A program made the translations under genes and the position numbers. Below are positions 45,640-59,619 of a stretch of 64,000 nt of DNA, in pieces. Origin of the DNA: Symbiodinium microadriaticum (taxonomy: Eukaryota; Sar; Dinophyceae; Suessiales; Symbiodiniaceae); the NCBI GenBank assembly GCA_001939145.1, contig LSRX01001173.1, positions 62,001-126,000 of the forward strand. The letters run 5' to 3'. Within the stretch, counting starts at the first letter, position 1. Every line of letters begins with the position of its first letter. The notes beneath the pieces were generated by a model. That model was not told where the DNA came from, did no database searches, and saw only the letters and a program-made list of their open reading frames with translations.

Positions 45640-47900
45640 CCATGCAAGGAAACATGCGACTGGAACAAACATGATCAAGCCGCAAAGTTGGCTATGTGCC
45701 CCGCCAGTGAAACACACCAAAGATAAGATCTCAGCCTCGCCGCACTAGATGATCGGAACTCGAGTGGGCTCACGAAACCGGTTCTTCGTCATCCTGAACC
45801 AATGTCTCAACTGGTGTCCCTGCCAAGCACGATGACCCCTCCCCACCTTACCCTGCTGCCATCCACTGAACAGTCTGCAGTGCTGCTTGAGGCTTTGATA
45901 CTACCTGTTTCAAACACTGCTTGGAGCCTTCCATCTCCCATGTCCGAAAAGACATCATTTTCCCCCTGAGTCCTACTGTAGCATGTCCTCGGCTTGACCC
46001 GGACACGTGGGCAGGTTCTCGGGGCTTTCTCCAGAACGTGGAGAGAGCCTGCACGATGACAATTCATGGGAGCCCAGTTGAGAAGGGAAGGAAGGGTCAT
46101 CGTTGAGTCAAGTTGAGTCAAGACTAAGATTGGGAGCAGGTCACGCTATCGGCGGGCTCGAATGGTCGGAGGCGGAGGCAACTGTTTTTTCGAAAGTGTG
46201 GACTCACATGGCTTCAAAGGGGCCAACTTAAGTCAAATCAGTGAGCATGTCACATCACGTCGCCTCATAGCCAAAAAGGTTGCATCAGAGCTTCGCACAA
46301 CCAAGTCCAGACCCCATCTAAACAACAACTCTATGACGAGTACCGAGTACCACTTAGGAAACAAAACGCAAAACATGGACTCTGAGTCTGGCGTGAGGGC
46401 ATATAAAATCATCAGCTGCTTTCAATGTGATTCAGTACCGTGTTTGCGTCGCTAACCACGTCAAACCTATGACAGGTCTAAGATACAAGGTAGAGTTAAT
46501 CCACCAGTTTTCGAACGCTGGATTGTTAGGCCGCTCGGCCCCATCGAAACGCAGGGGGAAGCCTAGAGATGAAATCACGGACCGGCGGCTAGAACCCGTC
46601 CACAACAACCACCACGCAAAACTTCGTGACTACTTGCGAATGGTGCCTCAGGTACGGTATGCGAAATCCATGTAAGCGTGGGGGGTGATACAACGCCACC
46701 CTGCACAAACAAAGGTACGACTAAAACTAGGCTTAAACTACCCCCTTGCACCAGTAGCACGCTGAGAAAAAACAAGACTTCAAGGCGACTCAAGCTTTGA
46801 TGCTCACACGCGGCCTCCACACGAAGCAGTCGAACATTCGCTCAAGGAGACAAGCCGAAGCTGCTGCACCACCCAGATGTATGCATTCAACAGTTCAACA
46901 TTCTGAAGAGTTAAGTGCTTCAGATGAGCAGCAAACGGAAGGAGCCATTCCGTGATGTCTTGGATTAGGAAGCTCGGATTTTGAGTGAGGGAACCCTTAC
47001 TGAGTAAGGGTGCAATGCGGCGCCGGCCTGATCGCGCCCGAGTGTTCATGCTCACCTCGCCCACTGCAGGCCTGAACGGAGACGTCAAACAGTAACCCTG
47101 ATGCGGCACTGCTCGGACGCCGCTTGAGGCGGAGCCAGGACCAGAAGGTGATGAGCTCCTAGGCCCTAGGCTCCCCACTTCAGCGGGAGGGAGATGAGTC
47201 TCACGGAGTAGTCCAGATCTGTCCTCACACTCTTGCAATCCATAAAGCAAACAAACCCACCCGCACTGAGCGCTGCTGCCCGCAGAGAGGGTAGAGCTCT
47301 ACGAGACGCCTGAGCGAGACCAAATGATCACAACCACAACGCTTAAGTTGCTTGCCCTGTGCAGCCTTTTCTTTTTGATTCTCGCGACCTGGGCAATGAG
47401 GTCGATTGAAGGGCGTCCACTGTGCTCGGACAAAGATTTCAGGTCTGGGCTGTGGCTTCATCAGGGTCCTCGAATCTCTTGACGAAACGACGAACAATCA
47501 TCTCCTGCAGGAGTGAGTCAAGGCATGCAATGCAATCTTATCTACTCCCGCTGCTGGCGGCGACCCTTCCCAGAGCCGGGGTCGGTCTCTGTCTGTTCCA
47601 GCCCATCCTCCTTACGCTTGAAGGTGGTGATCAGGCATCGTCCGCCGTGGCTCAGGCAGCCGAAAGCCGCCTCCAGGCCTCACAATGGGCAGTTGGGGCG
47701 GTAGGCCAACAGAATGAAGGCACATTGAAAGGGGACAGCGCCACCTTCTCTCAAGTCACGTGCCTTGCTGCAGCGACTCGAGCTCCGAGTTCAGGAAGAG
47801 ACGGATTGCCTGTCGCCGCATCGAGGCACTCGGACCCAAGCTGTCTAGTGCGGTCTATGCCTGCACGGTTAAACGAGCAGGATGCATTTTCCCTGGCATT
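45640..47900. other. No confident gene
   Basis: Mixed short frames on both strands. A plus-strand frame at 46162-46455 begins VGGGGNCFFESVDSHG, faintly like an OTU-protease start. A following plus-strand frame (46500-46675) is basic and could be a decayed transposon fragment. A minus-strand frame at 46804-47250 contains LIQDITEWLLPFAAHLKHL. None is strong enough to name. Confidence 0.3.
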
Positions 47901-47959
47901 GAGAAGCATACTGCACACTGATGTGCACAAGAACTGCAATTGCGTCACGGCTCCGAAGC

Positions 47960-50231
<2,272 letters not shown>

Positions 50232-50249
50232 AACCCGGCCCTAGCACAT

Positions 50250-53200
50250 GGGGCCGCCACGACCTTCGCTCAACGCCCGCTGGTGCCTATCGCGAGCTTC
50301 CTTGCGTAAACGAGGCAACGACTTCTCAACATTCAGCAGCAAAAGGATTCAAGGACAACTTGACCAGCGCGCACGGCAGGACGGGATGATGTCAAGCAAG
50401 TGCTGGCCCACACACACCCACGAGTACTACAAGTGCTTCAGCTGCACGAGATTGTGCAAGGCATAACTGCCACGAGACACGCTGCCCGCCAATGCGACAC
50501 GCTAAGCAAACGCACCACGGCGGTCCTCGATGCTGCCCTGCAGATCGAAGCCGTCGATCCACTCCTCAAAAGCACAAGAAATCTGCTTCTGCTGCTGCGC
50601 TCGCTTTGGTTCTGCCTCCTCCTCCTCCTCCCAGCTGTCCTGACGGCTGCTTTGCCACAGCATACGGCACAGACACGTGCTGTGCAGCTCCTCCTCCGTT
50701 AGCATGCTGAGGATGCTGTTCGACGTGCCTGCACGGGAGCTCTGAACTCGGTTCTGAATTCTTTACCTCTCATGCAGAAAAACCGTGGCGGGGCCGTCAA
50801 GGAGGAACAAGGGACCAGTTTCCTGGCGTCTCCCTGAGTTAACTCGTCTCTGAAGTGCAGCTTGGCAGGAGCGGAGAAGACATGCATGATCAAGGACAGC
50901 ACTGCCCACATTTCATCATTTCAGGAAATTTATGTGGCAGCAGCGTTGCCTTCGCCTCGCGCTAGTGTCCGACTGCGTCCTGAGAGGTGACAGGTGACAT
51001 GAGTGAGAGGGGAGCTTGGCATTCACGTCAGTTCCTTCACTTACTACCCAGCAAAGTATTGTGCAGAGCTCTCCGCACCTCTGGCTCTCCATGGAAGCGA
51101 CTTCCTGCGTCGTGGACAAGCCGAAAGCGCGCTGTGTCCTGAGAAAAGCCCGGTCCTTCTGCGCGCCCAAGGGCACCGCCGAGACATTGGCGCCTTGAGG
51201 CCATGCGAGACTGCACATGCGGTGCACATCGCCTCTTGTTCTCGAGTTCCAGCCAATCTGGGACAAACAGCGGCGTTCCCTTCCTCTGACCAAGGCAGAA
51301 CCTTTCCTGCGATCCATGCTCACTGTCTGAGTTGGCTGTCAGTTGGCTTCAGCACTTTGGCCAGCCATACGAGATTATCACTGCTGAAATTCTCATCAGC
51401 CGCTGTCGTTTGACGGAGTTCAATCTCTGAAACTTGCAGTCTGAGCGGGGGACGGTAGCCATCAACAGCACACCGGCACCTTCGCGAAGTGATTCACGGG
51501 CATGGGCCCTGCGATTTGCTTGCGACACGACACGCTTTTGCCTCCGCACCGCATCGCACCGTGACCTCTTGAGTCGAAAAATGGCCTTTGCTTAATACAA
51601 CAACACAAACACAGGTCACTCCATCTCCGGCACAGCAAGAGAATTCAAGTGGGCTGGCAAAAGCAGCTTGAAGAGCCCAGGAGCCCAACAAGAGCCCAAG
51701 ACTGCCTGCAACATCTCTTTGACGTGTTGGCAGGTCGGCAGTTGCCGCTACGATTCGGACTTGGGGGGAAGCGGTTCGCAACAGAAGACTGCAGAAGACT
51801 GACTGTGAACCAACTCCGTCCGAACTGGTCGCAAGTGCTTCTCCAGCAGGATGCTCAAAGGCAAATCTCAAATCTCCATGAATCCAGACGAGGCGGCGAG
51901 ACGATGCCAGCGGCGAGGCGGACGGCCACTGTAGGGTCTCAAGGAGCAGTCACAAGCAAAGACGGGCCGCCCGAGCCGGGCCGGCCCGCCGCTCCCGCGC
52001 TTCGGCGGCTCGAAGCCGGTGCCGGTGCTCCGCTCGGAAGGCCCTTTTAAAGGCCCCAAGGCAAGAGACTTCGGCGGCTTCGGCCTTGTAATTCCAGTCA
52101 CACCCTTTGCAGGCCCATCCGAAGTGGCCACATGATTCGGGTTGCTCCGCATCAGAAAGGCCTCAATCTCTCGGCTGGCGGGGGTCGATGAACTTCCTTC
52201 CCACATTTGGCAACTCTTGTGAAGCTTCAGGTTCGATCAGTTTTTGGGATGGTGACGGCACCTGTAAAAGCTGCACCGACCGCGTCGAGGGCTGTGTTGG
52301 CCGAGGCTGGGGCCGTGGAAACGTCGCCATTTTGGCCATGGCGAAATCCTACGCTTTGCGTTTATTCTACCCGCACGAAACTCTCGGGCCAGCACAGCAA
52401 TGTCAGTTGAGTCTAATGGAAAGTCGGCTGACGGCGCTTTAACTGTGTCAAAGATGCATCACGGCCTGCAAGCTGGACATCTAGAAGCCGCCCTGAAAAC
52501 GACTGGAGTTGGACAGGCAGCTAAGGTGTCTACACTCACAGCAACGAACGGCACCTGGCTTTGAAGGGGAGCAGCGTGGAATGTGCAGATCCTGATTTCT
52601 TCACAGCAGTCGAAGCAGACAGACCGACTGTGTGACAACAAACTGTTTGGGGCTAGTTAGCATGCGGGTGGCATGTCGCAGCGGAGACCGCGCCGCTGCC
52701 CGGATCATTGCATCTGCCACTTGGCCCCAAGTATAGCTACGCCGGCTAAGCCACCTTCGATGTAATTGACAAGCTTTCCATGAAGCAACCTGCAACGTTG
52801 TTGTGCGGATAAGCTCAGCTTCTGCTCAACATTGTGACACAACCCATAAGAAGCAGCTCCAACGCAACCCGGTGTCCAGGATCTCCTCAACTGCCATTTG
52901 GCAAGGTGGCTGTCGGCAGTGTCACATTCGGTGAGCCAGTGCATCGAGCAAATGAACACAGGCATTCGCTCACGGCAGATTGCAGGTCTGCACGTATCAA
53001 GTTACGGGCGTTTTTACACGCTCATGTGAGAAATACAATTAACAACATGGTCTGCATGTGTCAAGTTGCCAACCAGACGACGTCAGCACCCATCGAAGCA
53101 AAACGCGATGTAGAGCAATCAGGAGAGCTAAGGACACGAAGCCAGAGGTCAGGCGGGCACACCATGAGCCCATGTGCCTTGGGTGACAAGCCGGCGACAA

Positions 53201-53460
53201 CCAACACATAACTACACCTCAGCACAACTCAGCACAGCAGCTGGCGATTGAGCTTTTGAGCCACTCGCCCTGAGCCTGGATTCCGTTGAAGCCCAGGCCC
53301 GGGCGATGGGCGGGACGGAGAGATGTCTGATCATGTGAGGCCGTGGCCGTCGGTCTGAAATCCCTTCTGGGCGTGCATGGCTGAAGTACGGAGACTCCGC
53401 CCGCAATTGAGAGGATGCGAAGTCATGGCTTTCAAGACTGGACAATTGTGTTCTTAGGGT
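50250..53460. other. Sparse region with minus-strand exon candidates
   Basis: No gene can be named. The best coding-like stretches are on the minus strand: LTEEELHSTCLCRMLWQSSR with an acidic EEEEEAEPKRAQQQ run and CAFEEWIDGF (50502-50705); a Met-initiated MWAVLSLIMHVFSAPAKLHF (50911); and RFAFEHPAGEALATSSDG (about 51850). A GC-rich, partly palindromic patch lies at 51960-52045. No RNA genes or transposons are recognised. Confidence 0.3.
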
Positions 53461-53461
53461 T

Positions 53462-53800
53462 TCACCGTTGAATACATCCTACATGCCATGGTACGGTAAC
53501 AGGCTTGGCATCAGCATTGGGAACAGAGCAGTATGAAAGCTTTGCGTCCGAGAAGTTTGGCGGCAGAATCGAGCTGGCCTGCTCTGTTTGCAGTCCAAGA
53601 CACAGGTCGCTCCATTCTTGCAGGCCCCCTCCTGCAAGGCAATCAGGGACTGGCACTTGCGTTCGGACTACAGTTGCTGCTGGATTCTTTCTTTGTAGGT
53701 CCTCCCAGAACTTGCAAATGGTTCTCTTCACAGAAGATCCAAGGCTTCCTCCATGGCCCTGCCGCGAGGAATAATTACTAGCCAGGCACATGTTCACGTG
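53462..53800 (-). CDS. CCCH zinc-finger cassette F (first half only)
   Basis: The minus strand reads GSLGSSVKRTICKFWE at about 53705-53760, followed by GACCTA, which fits a GA donor at the same position as the introns in the other cassettes. I found no second half (GxCxxGxxCxFAH) within several kilobases downstream, so this copy is probably truncated or its second exon is distant. The frame remains open to 53462 but without zinc ligands in the right places. Confidence 0.5.
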   Translation of the reverse strand, partial: HVNMCLASNYSSRQGHGGSLGSSVKRTICKFWEDLQRKNPAATVVRTQVPVPDCLAGGGLQEWSDLCLGLQTEQASSILPPNFSDAKLSYCSVPNADAKPVTVPWHVGCIQR

Positions 53801-54423
53801 CAGCACGTGCATATATAGGAGATCTCCGATTTTTCAAAGGGCCTTCATTCGAGTTTCAACCTCGAGCAACCACGCATGAGCAACTTTGGACATCGTTGGA
53901 CTGTGGTCATCACTCGCACCAAAAGGTGCTGCGACATTCCGTGCAATGTGAAATAATGTGAAATACTATGTGGGGCTAGCTTTCATCAGCGCTGTTTCCA
54001 GCGGCTCGGGATGCATCTTTGGCGTCCCGAGGGGATCTAGGAAGTCATCGCTCTCTTTCAGGACGTCTCAAGAAAGCATGATCTTGACTCAAGGGTTCCG
54101 AAAGAAAGCAAACTAGCAGAGGTCTCCAAGAAGGCTCACTCAGGTGGCAGGAATACGTCGGAGTTGCGGCTTGGTCGCATCCAACCTGAAACATCCGAGA
54201 AAACGCGCAAAGCCACGCGCCGTTGCCTGAAACTCCGAAAGCCCACCCTAGGCTCCGGGCGGTCCCTGAAGCCCCGCTTGTGGATAGCGGCCAATGCCAG
54301 ACCCACACCGAGCACGGCAGCCTCCGTCAGAGGCTCGCAGGCGGCGACGCAGTGCGATGCGAGGCTCTCGCAGACACGCGCGCCCGCGCGCTCGCGCTTG
54401 GATTTTACTACGGGGCTTTTAAG

Positions 54424-55700
54424 TTAGCTCGGCCGCCGGCGAAGAGGACGAAGGTCACTGCGCCGCACGAGGAGAAGAAAAGGTCCTCCTTTTCCTGCAA
54501 TTTGGCAGTCCAAGAAGCTCGAATCCATTTCAGTGCTTCTTCGGAGGTCCTTGACCTCTTCGAACTTTTGGTCCGCCAAGGGGACACCGGGACACATGAA
54601 GGTGAGCCTGTACTGGCCTCGGATGGGCTCAAGATGGCTCAAGAAGCTCCACGAAGCAGAGCAGAGCCAGGCGAGCCCCTGGCCGTAGGAGCAGCGCATC
54701 AGCCCTTGACCTGCATGCATCAGTTCTTGCGCTTCGGAAGCGTAGCTCCGAAGCATTCCTAGCTAGGGCGGCCATCGTCGTAGGCGAAGGCATAGACGCC
54801 CGGGCAGTATTGGTGCACTGTCTGGCAAGAGGTGACTATCACTCAAGACTCAAGACATTTCAAGACATCACCTGCCCGTTTTGGCCAGCACCCCCGCTGC
54901 CTGGACGTACTTCGTTTGCGGCAAGGGCCCCGCGTTGCAGGTCTGCGAGTTCTCAGGTGGTGTGGTACAGCCTGTGCGAAACGAATTTCCGTCCACGATC
55001 TGGTCTGAGCTGTCCGAAGGCGCCCCAGGGCGCAAGCAGTATTTTGTCACGTCGGGGTCGTTTCGGGACTTGCCCGTTGCCTAGCATGGACGAAAAAAGC
55101 ACCACCTGTTGAAGCGCAGAACTGAAGTGCTTCCGCCTGCACATTGTTCCACTTGGTGTCGATGAGCTTCAAGCAAGGAGCATAGCAGCCTTGGGCTGGC
55201 GGAAACACTGCAGGAACCCCCTGACCTGCCGGCATGCAAAGCCCCTGACCTACGGGTTTGTGGATTTTGGGGTTGATCGCCTGCACACCAATGCAACGAA
55301 GGACGAGATCTGAAAGGCTCGCAGCTCGCATCAGCGTGCAGGGATCTGTGCCTGCATGTTCGTTGGCCCCTTCCCCAAGTTGTCGTCGACGGGGCACTTG
55401 TCAACAGAGAGGCCACTACAGTCCAGGTTCGTGATAGTCTGGGCCTGTGGATCCTGACGCAATCGCAATTGCAATTGCCGGAAGCCTCCTGAGCCTGTCC
55501 GTGCCTGTCCTGCCCAGTGCATGTGCCCGCCACAACTTCCAGTTTGAAAGGCAACGTGAAGCCATCCACCAGGCTCATGTCAATGAAGTCACAACCAGCC
55601 TCAGGAGCAACGTGCTGAATATGTCCAGAGAACGGAGACCCGCTCAGCCTGCTGCTCTAGAACTCCCGATCCATATTCTAGGTTAGTTTGGTGAACTGGA
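54424..55700 (-). CDS. Thaumatin-like protein
   Basis: Thaumatin-family (PR-5-like) proteins are secreted, disulfide-rich beta-sandwich proteins; some bind or cleave beta-glucans. Visible blocks in family order: CDFIDMSLVDGFTLPFKLEV (about 55555-55600), matching the conserved YDVSLVDGFNLP strand; LDCSGLSVDKCPVDDN (about 55390); CYAPCLKLIDTKW (about 55175); NSFRTGCTTPPENSQTCNAG (about 54960); YCPGVYAFAYDDGR (about 54790), matching CPxAYxYAYDD; and GQYRLTFMCPG (about 54600), matching the C-terminal strand ending in CP. The order, spacing and Cys placement support the call. The blocks lie in different frames, so introns separate them. The N-terminal third, including a signal peptide, was not found. 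Confidence 0.7.
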
Positions 55701-56183
55701 GAGCAGCACAGGAGCCCGAGCGCTCCCCATGCAAGATCTCGAAGTGTCAGGTTCGCGCTTGTTTCATGTGTGGCGATGCCATCACAACAAGAAGAGTTCA
55801 ACCACATTTCTTGCTCTTTACGATGTCTGACATGCTCTGACGCCGAATCCCGACTCGAGCTGCTTGCAAGACAAGTTTGGTGCCCATGCGCACAACTCTA
55901 CACACCACCGGAAGCTCGCGGGTCAGTCCACGTCCTTGTCACTGCGGCTTGCTAAATGATGTGCTTTCTTGACCGTGTGCCGATTTGAGGCATGGAAGCA
56001 CTTCAAGACATGCATGGCGTCCAAGCCTGCACCTGAACACATGGGTGCAAACACTCCACGAAATGCACGCATACAGATAGCTAGCATACACAGAGCAACA
56101 AAGATTTGCGGCGTCGCTACAAGCATGACGAATTCGACAGCTCGAAGGCTGCAAGTGCTGTGCATGCCCTGCCGCCAGGATCC

Positions 56184-57713
56184 CTATAGGATTAGTGGTT
56201 GGGGAGAGGGGAAAAAAAGAGCGCTCTCGCAGAGGTCCCAGCTCGAGTTGTCCTCTGGCAGAGCGTTTTCCGTGGAGGCAAGGACGCCGGTTCGCCGGTC
56301 GCACCACTGCTGTGCCCGCCAGTGAAGCTGCTGCAGCAGGACGTCCTGCGCGTCGAGGCTGTAGAGCTCGTTGGAGTCAGACTCCTCCATGACCATCTGG
56401 GGATACCACCGTCGCATGAAGCGATGTAGAAACCCCTCCAGGAGCAGTGCCTGGGCTGCAGTGCGACAGACGACGACCACAGGCAGGCTCTCGAGGCGGC
56501 AGTCCTGGGAAGCATAGAGGCGCTTGTAGGTCTGGAGTCTCTGTGTCGGTCCTTGGTCTCGTCTTTTGTAGTGCGGTTCAATATGAGAAGCTCCGAGCTT
56601 CAGGTACTTGGTGAAGCGCAGCACGTGCACCACGCCGATGGTGGTCTCAGCTAGAACGGTGCGACTCTTCAGGTGCTCGACGGGCATCTCCTCCAGGAGC
56701 TGCTCACAAAGACGCGGTCGCCGTAGCCGGGAAGACGTCTGCCCAACCAGCGTGAGATCACAGACTTGTACCGGCATTGCACAGTTGTTGCACGCGCGGT
56801 AACAACATCTTGCATGTCTTGCAGACCACAGTTCCCGGGATCTTGATAAAGCTTACTGGGAAGACGGTGTCTGCTTTGAGCCAGGGGTAAGTCCATAGCT
56901 CTTCAGAGTCCGCCATCACTGGCAAGAGCTCCCTAAGTCAGAGAACCCCATCCGATGAAGCACCTGCCAATCCTCAACACTCAGGTTACCGGCTCTAGCG
57001 AGGTGCGTCCAGCGCTTCCAGTCCGGCTTCTGGGACGCTGTGGACTCCGCTGCCTCTTCTGGCGGCACTGCAGCCCCTTGTAGAAGCACCGCGCTGGACG
57101 CAGCACGTGGGTCGGCGCCTTCAAGTGCTTCCACGGGAGGTGCTTCTACAGGGGAAAGGTGCTTCTACAGTGGGGAGGTGCTTCCACGGGAGGTGCTTCC
57201 ACACTGGAGAGGTGCTATATGGCATCTCCAGGTCCATCGATGAAGGGTCCGGCGAAGAGTCCCATGGAGCTTGCGGATGAGGAGCTTCAGAAGGTACTGC
57301 AGAAGCGCTTGGACAGAGGCTCCGTTCGCCTGCCCAAGTGCTTCTGCAGTACCTTCTGAAGCTCCTCATCCGCAAACTCCATGGGGACTCTTCGCCGGAC
57401 TCTTCATCGATGGACCTGGAGATGCCATATAGGGATCCTCCTTCACCAGGGCCCAGGACGACGAGGCGGAGGCTGCCGGAGACGTCTTCGCTGGAGACAG
57501 CAGGGCCTCATGGGACTGCCTCCGCTTCTTTATTGGGGTTACTACCGGTGCCTCCTCCCTCAGGGTCGCCGTCAAAGCCTCCTCAGGAGGAGTGGCAGGG
57601 TCCAGCTGCGTGGCCGGCTCCAGCTGTGTGGCTGCCACGGCCTCCACATCCATGGGGAGGCTCACCGACGCTGCCAAGTCCAGCGAGACTGGATTGGAGC
57701 TGTCCTCCATGGC
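56184..57713 (-). CDS. Low-complexity protein with possible T5orf172/GIY-YIG-like domain
   Basis: The ATG at 57713 begins MEDSSNPVSLDLAASVSLPM and a Pro/Ala/Thr-rich stretch with a basic TPIKKRRQSH patch and SPGPSMKSPAKSP. Later exons include KPDWKRWTHLARAGNLSVED (about 57000). The long last exon (56777-56184) reads IGVVHVLRFTKYLKLGASHI, then RRDQGPTQRLQTYKRLYAS, then QALLLEGFLHRFMRRWYPQM and SNELYSL. The order (VxVL strand, KLG, a run of Arg, a helix with LEGFLH, an acidic exit) resembles the T5orf172/MUG113 branch of GIY-YIG domains. That is a pattern match by eye and may be wrong. Function would be DNA binding or nicking. The inverted repeat at 57215-57432 overlaps it. Confidence 0.45.
57215..57432. 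repeat. Near-perfect 98-bp inverted repeat
   Basis: The left arm 57215-57312 and right arm 57334-57432 are complementary with only a few mismatches and a one-base indel, around a 21-nt loop. Both arms encode the same peptide when read outward-in: SPGPSMK(S/G)PAKSP followed by ADEELQKVLQK, the left arm on the plus strand and the right arm on the minus strand. This is an inverted duplication of part of a coding exon, lying within the minus-strand gene above. A GTGCTTC(C/T)AC-rich direct repeat sits just to its left (57125-57205). Confidence 0.93.
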
Positions 57714-58515
57714 TACTCTGCGCGATTCTCTACGAGAGGCAAAATGCCTCGAGTGAATGCTCGAGAGAAACAAAACAAAAACCTGCGGAGACATGCACCT
57801 GCCGTGTCCGCGCTCATTGGCACAGCGACCGAGGGTTTGGCCATTTGGCCAGGATTGGCAGGATTGCACGGCTGGCCCTGCAGGGAGCATCATTGCCATT
57901 GATTCTGCCAAGACGAATCCTCGCCTTCTTTCCCCAAGTGGCCTGAAGAGCGCTCGCTTCGCTCACTCGGATTTCAATTTGGACACATGCGCCTCGAACT
58001 TGGTGTCGATTGGAGGCTGGCACTTGGAGTAGTCGGGGTCGAGCTCGTTCTGTCATCCACGGGCCCGCAATAAGCTAAGCAAATAGCAATCACATTCGGG
58101 CTGAGGTTGTAACGCAGTGCTGCCCAGGACCGCCCGAACCACCCAGCAAACAGTTCTGCCTCACAGAGTCAATGATTGCGACTCATGGATTTCAGGATGG
58201 CCGAGCACCGCCAATGCTGAGCCGTGCTCCCATTTTGATCGCAGCCCATCTTTGGCCAATAGCGTGCTGAAGCAACCTGGTCCGTCTCAGTCTCATCGAA
58301 GATCATGTTGCCTGCAACTCAATCTGAGAGAAGCAGACTTGCGAGATGGCCCAGCTGTCAAGTCCCTCGCCCGAACACCCGGGGCCTAAGGGCGGAATGG
58401 CGTGGTTGATTGGGCCAGGCCTCGGTCTCTCAAAGCAACTCCAAGCCGGGGAACCTCAGCCCCTGAGCGCGGAGCCCAGGGCCTGCCTCGGTGACTCTCA
58501 GACGTCTCTGAAATC

Positions 58516-58719
58516 TCATACGCATGCGCTTTGACTTGGCTCTTGGAAACCCTGCGGCGGCCAAGTGCGCAATCCAAATCGTCTCGTGAGGACACCCATT
58601 GACAATCTCAAGCCGGGGTATTGCCTCGGCAGGAAAGGAAGACTGCGAAAGGCGCCTCTTTGGTCTGGGGCCCAGGCAACGGCGCAGGAAATCGAAGTCG
58701 CTACTAAGAGGAACTTCAT
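58516..58719 (-). CDS. First exon with signal peptide, possible plastid targeting
   Basis: The ATG at 58719 gives MKFLLVATSISCAVAWAPDQ, a textbook signal peptide: short n-region with one Lys, hydrophobic core, small residues at -3 and -1 (AVA), then an aromatic residue (W) at +1 and AP. It is followed by Arg/Ser/Leu-rich, acid-poor sequence (RGAFRSLPFLPRQYPGLRLS). In algae with complex plastids such a bipartite leader directs nuclear-encoded proteins to the plastid. The mature protein is not identifiable, and the exon probably ends soon after this segment. Downstream minus-strand exons at 57814-58056 might belong to it. Confidence 0.5.
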   Translation of the reverse strand: MKFLLVATSISCAVAWAPDQRGAFRSLPFLPRQYPGLRLSMGVLTRRFGLRTWPPQGFQEPSQSACV

Positions 58720-59619
58720 GGCTGCTGCCGGCGGAAGCGTTCGATGATTCCAAAGCATTCGTGAAATTAGTTGCTTGCGTATGCTTGCGTCCTTCCTCTG
58801 GCATTCTGACCCGTCGGCCGCGGAGACGACATGGGCTGGAGACCCCAGGTGTTCACAAGGCGACTACACAACACTTGTTCATGCAATTGAAGTTGCATTT
58901 GCCTCGAAGTGGTCATCCAACGGGAACTCATCGTCAAACTCCAAACCTGGAGGGTTCCGACGGCTGAAACCTCCTCAGGCTTCCATTGGCCACACTATGC
59001 CAGCCTTGCTCGAGTTGCATCCTGGCAACGGAAGTAGCTCGAGCTGAACAAGTGCTTCGATAAGGCCGTGGACAAGGTCTTCAAGACATCGACACATGCC
59101 GGAGCGGCGCGGCAATAGCTCGGAACATGCTTGCATCCAGCACCGGCAGACACTAGGGCTTCAGGTCGGGTCCTGATGGGGCTATGACAAGGTGTACCGG
59201 CAAGGATTAGTGCAGGCTATTCCTGTCTTGGCCCGAGAAGCGCATGTCTTGCAAGCACTGCGCATCCACCACTCCAAGCTCGTCTGACCGGTAGAGTAGG
59301 TCAAGAAACAGCTCAGCTCGCTGGCACACTTGTTGCTGCAGGCTTCGACACGGAAGTCACGGCGTTCAAACGGGAAGTGTGTGCATCGTCGTCCTGTCAT
59401 CTTCCTCCAGCGCATTACTGCGCAACAGCAGATTATGTCGGTTTCAGCTCAGTCAGACGACCAACTGCGGATTCCCAGGTACGAGCTGGAAGAGATGAGG
59501 CTGCAGCTAAAATGCAAATCGAGTTCCCACTTTTGGGGACGATCGAGCAGATCCTCCCTGTGCACGACTGGCGGCGCAGCTCAGCGTGCAACGCTGCTTG
59601 TAGATGCAACGCTCGAAGC

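Noticed and set aside
46162-46455. Possible OTU-type protease start (GGGGNCFFESV)
   Set aside because: Only the Cys-loop resembles OTU. The expected following helix spacing and catalytic His are absent, and it is on the plus strand with no exon support.
52205-52245. GGTTCGATC, resembling a tRNA B box
   Set aside because: No matching A box, acceptor stem or anticodon arm could be drawn around it. No tRNA genes were supported anywhere in the window.
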